Assembly: GCA_964511965.1 (NCBI GenBank)
Contig: CAZEGF010000008.1
Coordinates: forward strand, 1 to 64,000
Reading direction: 5' to 3'
Length of the DNA: 64,000 nt
DNA from: JAUSNA01 sp964511965
GTDB taxonomy: Bacteria > Patescibacteriota > Microgenomatia > Levybacterales > GWA1-39-11
The notes beneath the pieces were generated by a model, which saw only the letters and a list, made by a program, of their open reading frames with translations, was not told the origin of the DNA and did not search any database. A program made the position numbers and the translations under genes. The first letter of the stretch is position 1. Every line of letters begins with the position of its first letter. This document shows positions 42,683-49,843 of this stretch, one piece after another.

Positions 42683-42755
42683 CCTCTTCTCGCTGGCGAG
42701 GGATGGAGGTGGGACTGCAGCCCGCCATCTATCCCATGCAAATCAATTCAACCCT

Positions 42756-42782
42756 AAGGGCCGCGTTCATCGCGGCCCTTTC
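42756..42782 (+). terminator. Terminator of the GC-rich surface protein gene
   Basis: AAGGGCCGCG (42756-42765), loop ttcat, CGCGGCCCTT (42771-42780): a perfect 10-bp stem followed by a short T run. Confidence 0.8.
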
Positions 42783-42801
42783 CATATCTAGTTATCTTTT
42801 T

Positions 42802-42836
42802 TTAACTAAACCCTATACCCTAAACCCTATTCTTCA
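42802..42836. repeat. Heptamer array before the exonuclease gene
   Basis: TTAACTA, AACCCTA, TACCCTA, AACCCTA, TTCTTCA: five units. The CCCTA part resembles telomere repeats but is only a few units long. Confidence 0.7.
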
Positions 42837-42854
42837 ACTCATTGTTTTGTAGTA

Positions 42855-42867
42855 TATAATTGTGGTT
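42855..42867 (+). promoter_or_regulatory. -10 box of the exonuclease gene, 7 bp from the start codon
   Basis: TATAAT (42855-42860) is followed by 7 bp and the ATG at 42868, implying a leaderless transcript. Confidence 0.55.
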
Positions 42868-43806
42868 ATGGAGTCAGAAAAGAAAGAAATTTTCCTCCTT
42901 GTTGATGGTAGCGCAATAGTTCATCGTGCCTATCACGCGATGCCATTTATTGCCAAAAAAGACGGAGCTTCAACTGGTGCAATATACGGCTTTTTCTCAA
43001 TGCTTCTAAAAGTAATTCAACAACTTAACCCACAGTATATTGTCATAGCTTTTGACCGTCCAAAGCCTACATTTCGTCAACAATTGTATGTTGGGTATCA
43101 AGCTCAACGTCCAAAAATGGAATCGGACCTATCAGATCAATTTGGCAAAATTATAGAGATTCTCCAAAAGGCAAGGATTTCAACATACGCAGTAGACGGA
43201 TACGAGGCAGATGACATTATCGGAACAGTAAGTGATGCGGCTAACAAAAAAGGAATATTTACCTATATCGTGACAGGGGATAGAGATATGCTCCAATTAG
43301 TAGACGATGATACACAAGTATTTATGCCTATTAAGGGAATTTCAGAAGTTTCTATAATGGATGCGGAGAAAGTGCGGGAAAAATACGGTATTAAACCATC
43401 ACAGTTTATTGATCTTAAAGCACTTCAGGGTGATGCTTCAGATAATTACCCAGGAGTTGCCGGGATTGGCCCCAAAACTGCAGCAAATCTTATTAATGAA
43501 TACGGATCAGTTGAAAATATATATAAAAATCTGGACGCAATAGCAACCAAAAACAAAAAGTTAGCAGACAGACTGATAGAAGGGCATGAAGCATGTATGA
43601 TTGCCTACAAATTGGCTACAATTGTACGTGACGTTCCCTTTGTTTTTGACCTAAAAGCTTCCCGAATGGAAGAGATACAGCTTGATGACTTTAAAAATGC
43701 GCTTATCAAAGAGGAATTTCACACATTGCCAAGAAGATTGGATGAAATTTTTGGAAAGGATGGAAAAGTGACAGACAAAGGTAAGGGACAGATGAAACTT
43801 CTTTGA
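42868..43806 (+). CDS. Stand-alone 5'-3' exonuclease (PolI N-terminal domain family)
   Basis: About 312 residues from ATG 42868. The N-terminal LLVDGSAIVHRAYHAMP and the acidic clusters VDGYEADDIIGTVSDAA and VTGDRDMLQLVDDD match the nuclease domain of DNA polymerase I. The helix-hairpin-helix region (GDASDNYPGVAGIGPKTAANLI) binds DNA. There is no polymerase domain, so this is a separate flap endonuclease or exonuclease for primer removal. The promoter fits the leaderless pattern. Confidence 0.9.
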   Translation: MESEKKEIFLLVDGSAIVHRAYHAMPFIAKKDGASTGAIYGFFSMLLKVIQQLNPQYIVIAFDRPKPTFRQQLYVGYQAQRPKMESDLSDQFGKIIEILQKARISTYAVDGYEADDIIGTVSDAANKKGIFTYIVTGDRDMLQLVDDDTQVFMPIKGISEVSIMDAEKVREKYGIKPSQFIDLKALQGDASDNYPGVAGIGPKTAANLINEYGSVENIYKNLDAIATKNKKLADRLIEGHEACMIAYKLATIVRDVPFVFDLKASRMEEIQLDDFKNALIKEEFHTLPRRLDEIFGKDGKVTDKGKGQMKLL

Positions 43807-43818
43807 CGAGTCAAAGAA

Positions 43819-43846
43819 GAATTCAGAACTCAGAATTCAAATGTCA
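43819..43846. repeat. Left heptamer array of the first S23 element
   Basis: GAATTCA, GAACTCA, GAATTCA, AATGTCA. AGAACTCA (43825-43832) is repeated inverted as TGAGTTCT (44240-44247) on the other side of the gene. Confidence 0.75.
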
Positions 43847-43860
43847 GAGCTACAATTAAG

Positions 43861-44220
43861 ATGAAATCTAATGATCTTAAAATAAGGACATACGATTTCT
43901 CTATTGAGATAATAAAGTTTATAAACAGTCTTCCCAATAAAAGAGCATTTTGGTCAATCGGCGATCAACTTTTGAGATCTGCTACCTCAATTGGGGCAAA
44001 TATTATTGAAGCAAAAGCATCAAGTTCTAGAAAAGAATTTATAAAATATTATGAAATTGCCTTAAAATCAGCTAACGAATCAAAGTATTGGCTAAGTCTT
44101 TTGAAAGACTCTTATGGCGAACTATCAAGTCGATGCTACGAACTGTTAAATGAACTCAACGAAATTTGCAGAATGCTAAACTCAAGTGTTTTAACCTTGA
44201 AAGGAAAGAGCAAGATTTAA
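43861..44220 (+). CDS. S23/four-helix-bundle protein
   Basis: A 119-residue protein of the S23 ribosomal-intervening-sequence family (avd-like): LKIRTYDFSIEIIKFINSLP, FWSIGDQLLRSATSIGANIIEAKASSSRKEFI and KYYEIALKSANESKYWL are typical. Known relatives are encoded inside 23S rRNA insertions or help diversity-generating retroelements. Here it stands between a nuclease gene and a glycosyltransferase gene, flanked by heptamer arrays in inverted order. No reverse transcriptase or rRNA is nearby. Confidence 0.88.
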   Translation: MKSNDLKIRTYDFSIEIIKFINSLPNKRAFWSIGDQLLRSATSIGANIIEAKASSSRKEFIKYYEIALKSANESKYWLSLLKDSYGELSSRCYELLNELNEICRMLNSSVLTLKGKSKI

Positions 44221-44250
44221 AGTTTTCAAGTTGCAGTTTTGAGTTCTAAC
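44221..44250. repeat. Right heptamer array of the first S23 element
   Basis: AGTT recurs at 44221, 44229, 44235 and 44242 (spacing 8, 6, 7), a slightly eroded array directly after the S23 stop. Confidence 0.6.
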
Positions 44251-44272
44251 ATATAACATTTGAGTTAACATA

Positions 44273-45376
44273 ATGAAAGTAGCAATTGTTCACGATTATA
44301 TTAAGGAATACGGTGGGGCAGAGCGGGTTCTAGAAGCGCTTATTAAGCTCTATCCTGATGCAGATATATATACTTCTTTATACGCTCCAGAATATCTTGG
44401 ACCACACAAGAAAAGATTTGAAAATTATACGATCAAAACCACCTGGCTTAACTCAATTCCTGGTAGGCACAAACTTATCTCCCCATTAAGACTTTTGTCT
44501 CCATTTGCATTTAGAAAACTAAATTTAACCCATTATGATGCGGTTATTGTTAGTCAAACCGGTGCATATTTCCCAAATCTTGTCCACCACAAAAAAGGAA
44601 AACTTATCTGTTACACTCATACCCCCCCACGATACTTATATGGCTATAAAACTGGCAGAAATATGCCAAAAAATCCCATCATAAGAGCTATGGCTGCTGT
44701 CGGATTTAACGCGCTTCGAATTGTGGATTTTAATGCTTCCAAAAATGTTGACGTATTCATCGCAAATTCTGAAGAAATAAAGGGACGAATTAAAAAGTTC
44801 TATCGCCGGGATGCATTAGTTATCTATCCTCCGGTTGCAGTTCCAAATGTAGTTGCTAATAGCTTCCAGCTAAAAACTAATAGCTACTATGTTACCGGCG
44901 GTAGACTTGCAGCTTCAAAAGGTATTGATGTAATTATCAAAGCATTTAATGAAAATGGGAAGCCACTTAAGATTTTTGGTAAAGGATTTGCTGGAATTGA
45001 GGATGCGTTGCGCAAACTTTCACGCAAAAATATCGAATTTGTAGGGGAGGTGAGTGATGAGCAAAAGTTTGAGCTTTTAGCCAACGCAAAAGCATTTGTA
45101 TTTGCTTCATACGATGAGGATTTTGGGATAACGCCTGTTGAGGCAATGGGGGTCGGAACTCCTGTTATAGCCTACGCTTCCGGTGGAGTGAAAGAGACCG
45201 TTATTGAGGGTAAAACTGGTGTTTTTTACAACGAAAATACGCCAGAGAGTTTAAATGGAGCTATATTAAAATTTGAAAATATGACATTAAACCAAAACGA
45301 TTGTGTAGAAAGAGCTGAAAAATTCTCACAAAAGGAATTTGATAGGAAAATCAGGGAGGTAGTAGACAATGCCTGA
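44273..45376 (+). CDS. Glycosyltransferase, GT4-like
   Basis: A 367-residue GT-B-fold enzyme. The N-terminal KVAIVHDYIKEYGGAERVLEALI and the C-terminal EDFGITPVEAMGVGTPVIAYASGGVKETV (the E-x7-E motif) are family hallmarks. It should transfer a sugar from a nucleotide donor to a surface glycan. A heptamer array (44855-44889) encodes ANSFQLKTNSYY at the link between domains. It overlaps mutM by 8 bp. Confidence 0.9.
   Translation: MKVAIVHDYIKEYGGAERVLEALIKLYPDADIYTSLYAPEYLGPHKKRFENYTIKTTWLNSIPGRHKLISPLRLLSPFAFRKLNLTHYDAVIVSQTGAYFPNLVHHKKGKLICYTHTPPRYLYGYKTGRNMPKNPIIRAMAAVGFNALRIVDFNASKNVDVFIANSEEIKGRIKKFYRRDALVIYPPVAVPNVVANSFQLKTNSYYVTGGRLAASKGIDVIIKAFNENGKPLKIFGKGFAGIEDALRKLSRKNIEFVGEVSDEQKFELLANAKAFVFASYDEDFGITPVEAMGVGTPVIAYASGGVKETVIEGKTGVFYNENTPESLNGAILKFENMTLNQNDCVERAEKFSQKEFDRKIREVVDNA
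44855..44889. repeat. Heptamer array inside the glycosyltransferase gene
   Basis: GCTAATA, GCTTCCA, GCTAAAA, ACTAATA, GCTACTA: five units, in frame, in the linker between the two Rossmann domains. Confidence 0.75.
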
Positions 45377-46235
45377 GTTGCCAGAGGTCGAGACGTTAAA
45401 ATTAGGTCTTCAAAAATTTGTTAAAGGAAGGAAAATAACGGATGTTGAAGTAATTGATGCCCGTCTTTTGACTGGAGAGCCAAAGAATATTATTGGAGCA
45501 ACAATAGTTGAGATAAAACGGTATGCTAAAGGAATAGTCCTCGAATTATCAAACGGCTATGATATAGCATTTCACATAAAGCTAACCGGTCAGTTAATTT
45601 ATAGAGATAAAACAAATAGAAATCTTGAAGTATTAAAACCAAAACCCACAAAAGTTCCTAATAAATATACAAGAGTTGATATTATTTTAGAAAAGGATTC
45701 ACATTTATACTTTCAAGAAGTTAGAGGTTTTGCTTGGATGAAAATTTTGCCTCATGATGAGGTCAAAAGTTTGCCATTCTTCAAAACTCTAGGTCCGGAA
45801 CCATTTCCCTCACCAGGATCCGACACTCCTTTACTTACTGAAAAACTATTTGAGCAAATAGTCATGAAATCCAATTTACCAATAAAAGTATTACTTATGG
45901 ATCAGCAAAAGATCGGAGGAATAGGAAATATTTATGCAAATGACAGTTGTTTTGAGGCAAGAATTGATCCAAGGAGAAAGACATCGAGTTTAAATGAAGC
46001 AGAGATTAATATTTTGTACGAATCAATTTTAAAAGTTTTGGAAAATGCGATGAAATACAGAGGATCTTCAGAGCTCAATTTTGTTGACGTTTTGGGTCAA
46101 AAAGGAGAATACCAGCTTCATTTTCTCGTGTATGGTAAGAAAAATAAGCCTTGTAGTAGGGACGATGGGGGTATTGTTCAAAAAATCTATTTAGGTGGAC
46201 GCGGAACATTTTTTTGTACCACCTGTCAAAAATAA
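45369..46235 (+). CDS. mutM: Formamidopyrimidine-DNA glycosylase with altered zinc finger
   Basis: A 288-residue DNA repair enzyme for 8-oxoguanine. PELPEVETL gives the N-terminal proline nucleophile and E3, the H2TH region has DQQKIGGIGNIYANDS, and GGRGTFFCTTCQ closes the C-terminal finger. The first half of the finger is PCSRDD where most Fpg have PC-x-x-C, so only three of four zinc cysteines remain and an aspartate may substitute. The gene overlaps the glycosyltransferase gene. Confidence 0.93.
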   Translation: MPELPEVETLKLGLQKFVKGRKITDVEVIDARLLTGEPKNIIGATIVEIKRYAKGIVLELSNGYDIAFHIKLTGQLIYRDKTNRNLEVLKPKPTKVPNKYTRVDIILEKDSHLYFQEVRGFAWMKILPHDEVKSLPFFKTLGPEPFPSPGSDTPLLTEKLFEQIVMKSNLPIKVLLMDQQKIGGIGNIYANDSCFEARIDPRRKTSSLNEAEINILYESILKVLENAMKYRGSSELNFVDVLGQKGEYQLHFLVYGKKNKPCSRDDGGIVQKIYLGGRGTFFCTTCQK

Positions 46236-46236
46236 T

Positions 46237-46767
46237 CTATTTGAGTTTGCAAACAACAACTAGTGTTTGAAGGTTGGCTAAAAGAGACGTTAAGAGAATG
46301 AGAATCGAAAGGATATAGAGCTCAAGGCCATGAAAAGGGAGAAGGCTTATCATAGTTGCAATTCCAAGAACTGATGCAAAAGAAAGACCGCAGGATGCAC
46401 ACCCGGCAGCAACCAGTGAAAGTAATCCAGCTCCAAAAGTGATATGAAGTCCCCCTCTTTTTTTAAGAAATTTAAGTTTTCGGAGAACCAATTCCAGATT
46501 TACTCCAAAAAGTAAAGAAATAATTATTACCAAAATTGAATCTCGAATCCCAAGAATAGAAAAAGATCCAATAAATATAATCCAGCAAATATTTAATTTT
46601 GCTGCAAATGAATATCCCTGCGAAATAACACTTTCATATGTTCTGTAGTCAAAAAGAATAAGGGCAAAAATAAGATATATCAATCCAATTAAAATGGATT
46701 TTAATAGAAAATTACGCTGTTTTGATTCCTGGATGAGTATTCCGAGAAGGAATATGGGGTGTTTCAC
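46237..46767 (-). CDS. Membrane protein with a CxxC motif next to a DsbA-like gene
   Basis: A 176-residue protein with about five or six membrane segments. I do not recognise the family. In the middle, GCASCGLSFASVLG places a C-x-x-C pair at the edge of a membrane segment. It begins 1 bp after the DsbA-like gene on the same strand, so the pair are probably co-transcribed; a role in reoxidising or reducing that thioredoxin-fold protein is an inference. It is convergent with mutM. Confidence 0.6.
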   Translation of the reverse strand: MKHPIFLLGILIQESKQRNFLLKSILIGLIYLIFALILFDYRTYESVISQGYSFAAKLNICWIIFIGSFSILGIRDSILVIIISLLFGVNLELVLRKLKFLKKRGGLHITFGAGLLSLVAAGCASCGLSFASVLGIATMISLLPFHGLELYILSILILLTSLLANLQTLVVVCKLK

Positions 46768-46768
46768 C

Positions 46769-47554
46769 TTATTTTTTAGCTAATTCTTGGTCGATAACTG
46801 CTTTTATAGAAGCATAGGGTTGTGCTCCAACTAGCTGTACTCCGTTGATGTAAAAGGTCGGAGTGCCGCTGACTCCAATTGATTGACCAAGGGCTAGATC
46901 GTCTGCCTGATTTTTATCAAGCTTTTTTGTATCCATACAAGATTTAAATTGGTCAGTATTAAGTCCAATTGCAGTAGCAGCACCTGATGTTAGATTGTCA
47001 GATGTATACATGCTGGTATCACTTTCAGGTGGTTGGTTTTTGTACAAATAATCATACATTTCCCAGAATTTACCTTGATCATTAGCGCATTCGGCAGCAT
47101 TTGCAGCTACTGTTGAAGCAGGTCCTAAGAATGCATAATTTCTAAATTCAAAACTTGCTTTACCGGTATCAACGTATTCCTTTAAGATTTGTGGCTCGCT
47201 ATCTGAATAAAATTTCTCGCAGAATGGACATCGAAAGTCAGCAAATTCTACAATTTTAACTTTAGCATTCTTATCCCCTTTAATCGGAAGACGGGGTGTA
47301 GCAAGTTTTTTGATAACATCAGCGGCATTTGGTGCAGCGGGTGCTCCAGGTTGTTGGGCAGCCGGAGCAGCCGGAGCCGGAGCAACAGCAACGGGTGATT
47401 TTTGCAATGCTTCAACTTTTCCAAGTAAATATCCAATAACTAAAAATGCAATAAGTAAGAGTACGTAAACAAGTTTTGAGCCAATTGTTTGGAGGGGAGT
47501 ATTCATGATAATAGAGCCAATTGTCATTTTTCCAGAGGATTTACTAGATGCCAT
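46769..47554 (-). CDS. DsbA-family thioredoxin-fold protein
   Basis: About 261 residues from ATG 47554. A membrane anchor (about 24-42) is followed by an Ala/Pro-rich linker (about 50-75) and a DsbA-like domain with FRCPFCEKF as the C-x-x-C active site and GTPTFYING as the cis-Pro loop. It is likely an anchored thiol oxidoreductase that works on exported proteins. The ATG at 47554 is preferred because it follows a CATAGT box by 7 bp, with a consensus TTGACA at 17 bp; ATG 47506 is an alternative. Confidence 0.88.
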   Translation of the reverse strand: MASSKSSGKMTIGSIIMNTPLQTIGSKLVYVLLLIAFLVIGYLLGKVEALQKSPVAVAPAPAAPAAQQPGAPAAPNAADVIKKLATPRLPIKGDKNAKVKIVEFADFRCPFCEKFYSDSEPQILKEYVDTGKASFEFRNYAFLGPASTVAANAAECANDQGKFWEMYDYLYKNQPPESDTSMYTSDNLTSGAATAIGLNTDQFKSCMDTKKLDKNQADDLALGQSIGVSGTPTFYINGVQLVGAQPYASIKAVIDQELAKK

Positions 47555-47561
47555 ATGTAAC

Positions 47562-47590
47562 ACTATGCCAGATATTTTTTTTCGTGTCAA
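47562..47590 (-). promoter_or_regulatory. Leaderless-type promoter of the DsbA-like gene
   Basis: Minus-strand TTGACA (47590-47585), 17-bp spacer, CATAGT (47567-47562), then 7 bp to the ATG at 47554. Confidence 0.65.
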
Positions 47591-47618
47591 GGCGTTACCA
47601 AAAGCATACTTTTGGAAG

Positions 47619-47647
47619 TTGAGAATATATTTTGTTTTTGCTATAGT
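47619..47647 (+). promoter_or_regulatory. Promoter of the UMP kinase gene
   Basis: TTGAGA (47619-47624), 17-bp spacer, extended -10 TG-C-TATAGT ending at 47647. The start is near 47654, leaving a leader of about 13 nt. Confidence 0.65.
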
Positions 47648-47666
47648 GGCAAAAGTCGAACCTAAT

Positions 47667-48374
47667 ATGTCCAATAAAAAGGAAAAAATAGTACTTTCCC
47701 TCGGTGGTTCACTCGTAGTTCCTGAAGGCGGTCTTAACGTAGCTTTTTTAAAAGATTTTAATAATTTCATTCGAAAAAGTCTCAAGAAAAATCCGGATTT
47801 GCAGTTTTTTATAGTAGTTGGTGGTGGAACAATTGCACGGCATTACCGGGATGCTGGGGAGGAGGTTTTGGGACATGAATTAACTCATGAGGATCTTGAC
47901 TGGTTAGGAATTCACGCAACAAGACTTAATGCACAACTGATCAGAACCATATTTCGCGATATCGCACACCCTCATCTTATTAAGCACTATGAAATCATAA
48001 GAAAAGTTAATGAACCGGTTGTGGTTGCAGCAGGTTGGAAGCCTGGATGGTCTACTGATTTTTGTGCGGTTTTGGTTTGTGAAGATTATGACGTAGCAAA
48101 AATTGTTAACTTAAGTAACATAGATGCTGCATATACGAGCGATCCACGAAAAAATCCGAAAGCAAAAAAAATAGAAACCTGCACATGGAAAGAATTTAGA
48201 AAATTAGTTGGGGATAAATGGACTCCAGGAATGAATGCACCATTTGATCCAGTTGCCTCACGGCAAGCACAAGAAATGGGTCTTACAACTGTAATTTTAA
48301 AAGGAACAAACTTTACAAATCTCACAAATTACATGGAAGGAAAGAAATTTGAAGGAACTGTAGTGCAGGGCTAG
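47667..48374 (+). CDS. UMP kinase-like amino-acid-kinase-fold protein
   Basis: About 235 residues from ATG 47667. IVLSLGGSLVVPEG and FFIVVGGGTIARHYRDA match the UMP kinase branch of the amino acid kinase family, and VNLSNIDAAYTSDPRKNPKAK is the typical nucleotide/phosphate loop. The ending WTPGMNAPFDPVASRQAQEMG is like archaeal UMP kinases. It would convert UMP to UDP. An in-frame ATG 162 bp upstream also opens the frame but the promoter lies after it. Confidence 0.82.
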   Translation: MSNKKEKIVLSLGGSLVVPEGGLNVAFLKDFNNFIRKSLKKNPDLQFFIVVGGGTIARHYRDAGEEVLGHELTHEDLDWLGIHATRLNAQLIRTIFRDIAHPHLIKHYEIIRKVNEPVVVAAGWKPGWSTDFCAVLVCEDYDVAKIVNLSNIDAAYTSDPRKNPKAKKIETCTWKEFRKLVGDKWTPGMNAPFDPVASRQAQEMGLTTVILKGTNFTNLTNYMEGKKFEGTVVQG

Positions 48375-48398
48375 ACTCCGTTCAGGTTAACTTCACGG

Positions 48399-48480
48399 AA
48401 TTTTCAATTCTCAATTTCCATTTTTCAAAATTGAAAAACTGAGAACTAACTGAAAATTGTGAAATAGGAACTGAGAACTT
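48399..48480. repeat. Gene-less inverted heptamer element before the dehydratase gene
   Basis: AATTTTC, AATTCTC, AATTTCC, ATTTTTC (48399-48426) faces a more eroded right half with TGA-containing units (48431-48480). The two can pair in part (TTTTTCAAAATTGAAAAA is self-complementary). It supplies the -35 TTGTGA (48457-48462) for the next gene. Confidence 0.6.
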
Positions 48481-48491
48481 ATAATAAATAC
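48457..48491 (+). promoter_or_regulatory. Leaderless-type promoter of the dehydratase gene
   Basis: TTGTGA (48457-48462), 17-bp spacer, TATAAT (48480-48485), then 6 bp to the ATG at 48492. The -35 lies in the heptamer element. Confidence 0.65.
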
Positions 48492-49310
48492 ATGTTAGAG
48501 TTTAATCCCGAAGAACTTAAGAAGTTATATATTCCCGCTTCATCTTCTCATAAAGCCCAGAATGGTAAAGTAATGTTAATTGCCGGTAGTAAATTATTTC
48601 ATGCAGCAAGTATCTGGCCTCTCACAACGATTTCCAGAATCGTTGATATGGTTTTTTACGCTTCTACTTCTGAGAATAATGAGATTGTGACTAAGATGAA
48701 AGAGCAATTCTTAAATGGAATTGTTATCCCTCGTGAAAAAATCGATGATTATATTGCAGAGGCAGATTGTATTTTGATTGGACCTGGAATGCCGCGGGAG
48801 AGCGGTCAGCAAGAAGGGGATGATGACACGAAAATACTCACTGAGAGTCTACTCACCAAATATAAGGATAAAAAATGGGTAGTTGATGGGGGAAGTCTTC
48901 AGACAATAGATCCTTCCATATTACCACCAACAACAATCGTCACTCCCCACAAGGGAGAGTTTTTGAAGTTGTTTGGTGTAGGGCCAACTGAAATCTCAGT
49001 ACCTGAAATGGCCAAAAAATATAACATCGTTATCCTTTCAAAAGGTGAAGTTGATATCGTTGCGAGCCCCAACGAAACGGTAAAAGTTAGTGGTGGAAAT
49101 GCTGGTATGACAAAAGGAGGGACGGGGGATGTCCTAGCAGGGTTAACAGCCGCTTTATATTCCAAAAATGACGCCTATCTTGCCTCATGTGCTGCTTCTT
49201 ATATCAATAAAAAAGCAGGAGAGAGTTTAGAAAAGAGTATGGGGCTTTACTTCAATGCTTCGGATTTATCCGATGAAATACCAAAAGTTATGAAAGAGTT
49301 GCTAGTATGA
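48492..49310 (+). CDS. nnrD: ADP-dependent NAD(P)H-hydrate dehydratase
   Basis: A 272-residue ribokinase-fold enzyme repairing hydrated NAD(P)H. It matches the C-terminal domain of YjeF-type proteins: AQNGKVMLIAGSKLFHAA, VVDGGSLQTIDPSILP, TPHKGEF and TKGGTGDVLAGL with the catalytic D. The partner epimerase domain is not fused here. It overlaps the next gene by ATGA. Confidence 0.88.
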   Translation: MLEFNPEELKKLYIPASSSHKAQNGKVMLIAGSKLFHAASIWPLTTISRIVDMVFYASTSENNEIVTKMKEQFLNGIVIPREKIDDYIAEADCILIGPGMPRESGQQEGDDDTKILTESLLTKYKDKKWVVDGGSLQTIDPSILPPTTIVTPHKGEFLKLFGVGPTEISVPEMAKKYNIVILSKGEVDIVASPNETVKVSGGNAGMTKGGTGDVLAGLTAALYSKNDAYLASCAASYINKKAGESLEKSMGLYFNASDLSDEIPKVMKELLV

Positions 49311-49804
49311 CATATGTAAAACAAATTTCTAAAGATACATTTGTTGAGAAAGATTTAGATAACTCATCGACATTTTTTTATGTAAGAGAGCTTCCTCTGA
49401 AATTCAAAATAATTTGTTCAGTATTTTATATAAATGTAATAGTTGCTGCAGTTATTTATCTCTATAGTTCTTCGTGCAGCTTAATTACAGCAAGGGGATG
49501 CGGAGTTGAAGCATTTGGGTGGATGTTATTAATTTCTCCAATTGGGTGGATTATCTATTTTTTTTCATGGGCGGGACTTGGGTCCATCTTTGCAGTATTA
49601 ATACTGGTTCTAGGTGTGGTTGGCTGGGTGTTTTATATTAAAAGAAGAATTTTTGGTCTTGTTGTAGGCTTAATCATTGCTGGATTAAACACGTTGGTGT
49701 GTTTACTATTGGTTATTACTAATCCATTATATTTGATAATGCTTGTTTTTACTATTCTCTTTATAATTACCATAGTTAAAAGTTGGGCTTATGCTAAGAA
49801 TTGA
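49307..49804 (+). CDS. Hypothetical membrane protein
   Basis: A 165-residue protein with about four membrane segments and no recognised motif. Three cysteines lie in the first external loop (SSCSLITARGCG), spaced 8 residues apart. It starts inside the dehydratase stop (ATGA), so the two share a transcript. Confidence 0.5.
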   Translation: MTYVKQISKDTFVEKDLDNSSTFFYVRELPLKFKIICSVFYINVIVAAVIYLYSSSCSLITARGCGVEAFGWMLLISPIGWIIYFFSWAGLGSIFAVLILVLGVVGWVFYIKRRIFGLVVGLIIAGLNTLVCLLLVITNPLYLIMLVFTILFIITIVKSWAYAKN

Positions 49805-49843
49805 ACTCACCAGCGATATTCCACTGGCAAGGAAAGATGTTGT

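Noticed and set aside
42802..42836. Telomere-like CCCTAAA repeats
   Set aside because: Only about three units, inside the general heptamer-array family and between ordinary genes, so not a chromosome end.
42384..42852. Several overlapping ORFs on both strands at the end of the GC-rich surface gene
   Set aside because: High GC removes chance stop codons. The frames are Arg/Ser/Pro-rich, lack ribosome-binding sites and run through the terminator.
43861..44220. Diversity-generating retroelement, because S23 proteins resemble Avd
   Set aside because: No reverse transcriptase, template repeat or variable repeat is visible near either S23 gene.
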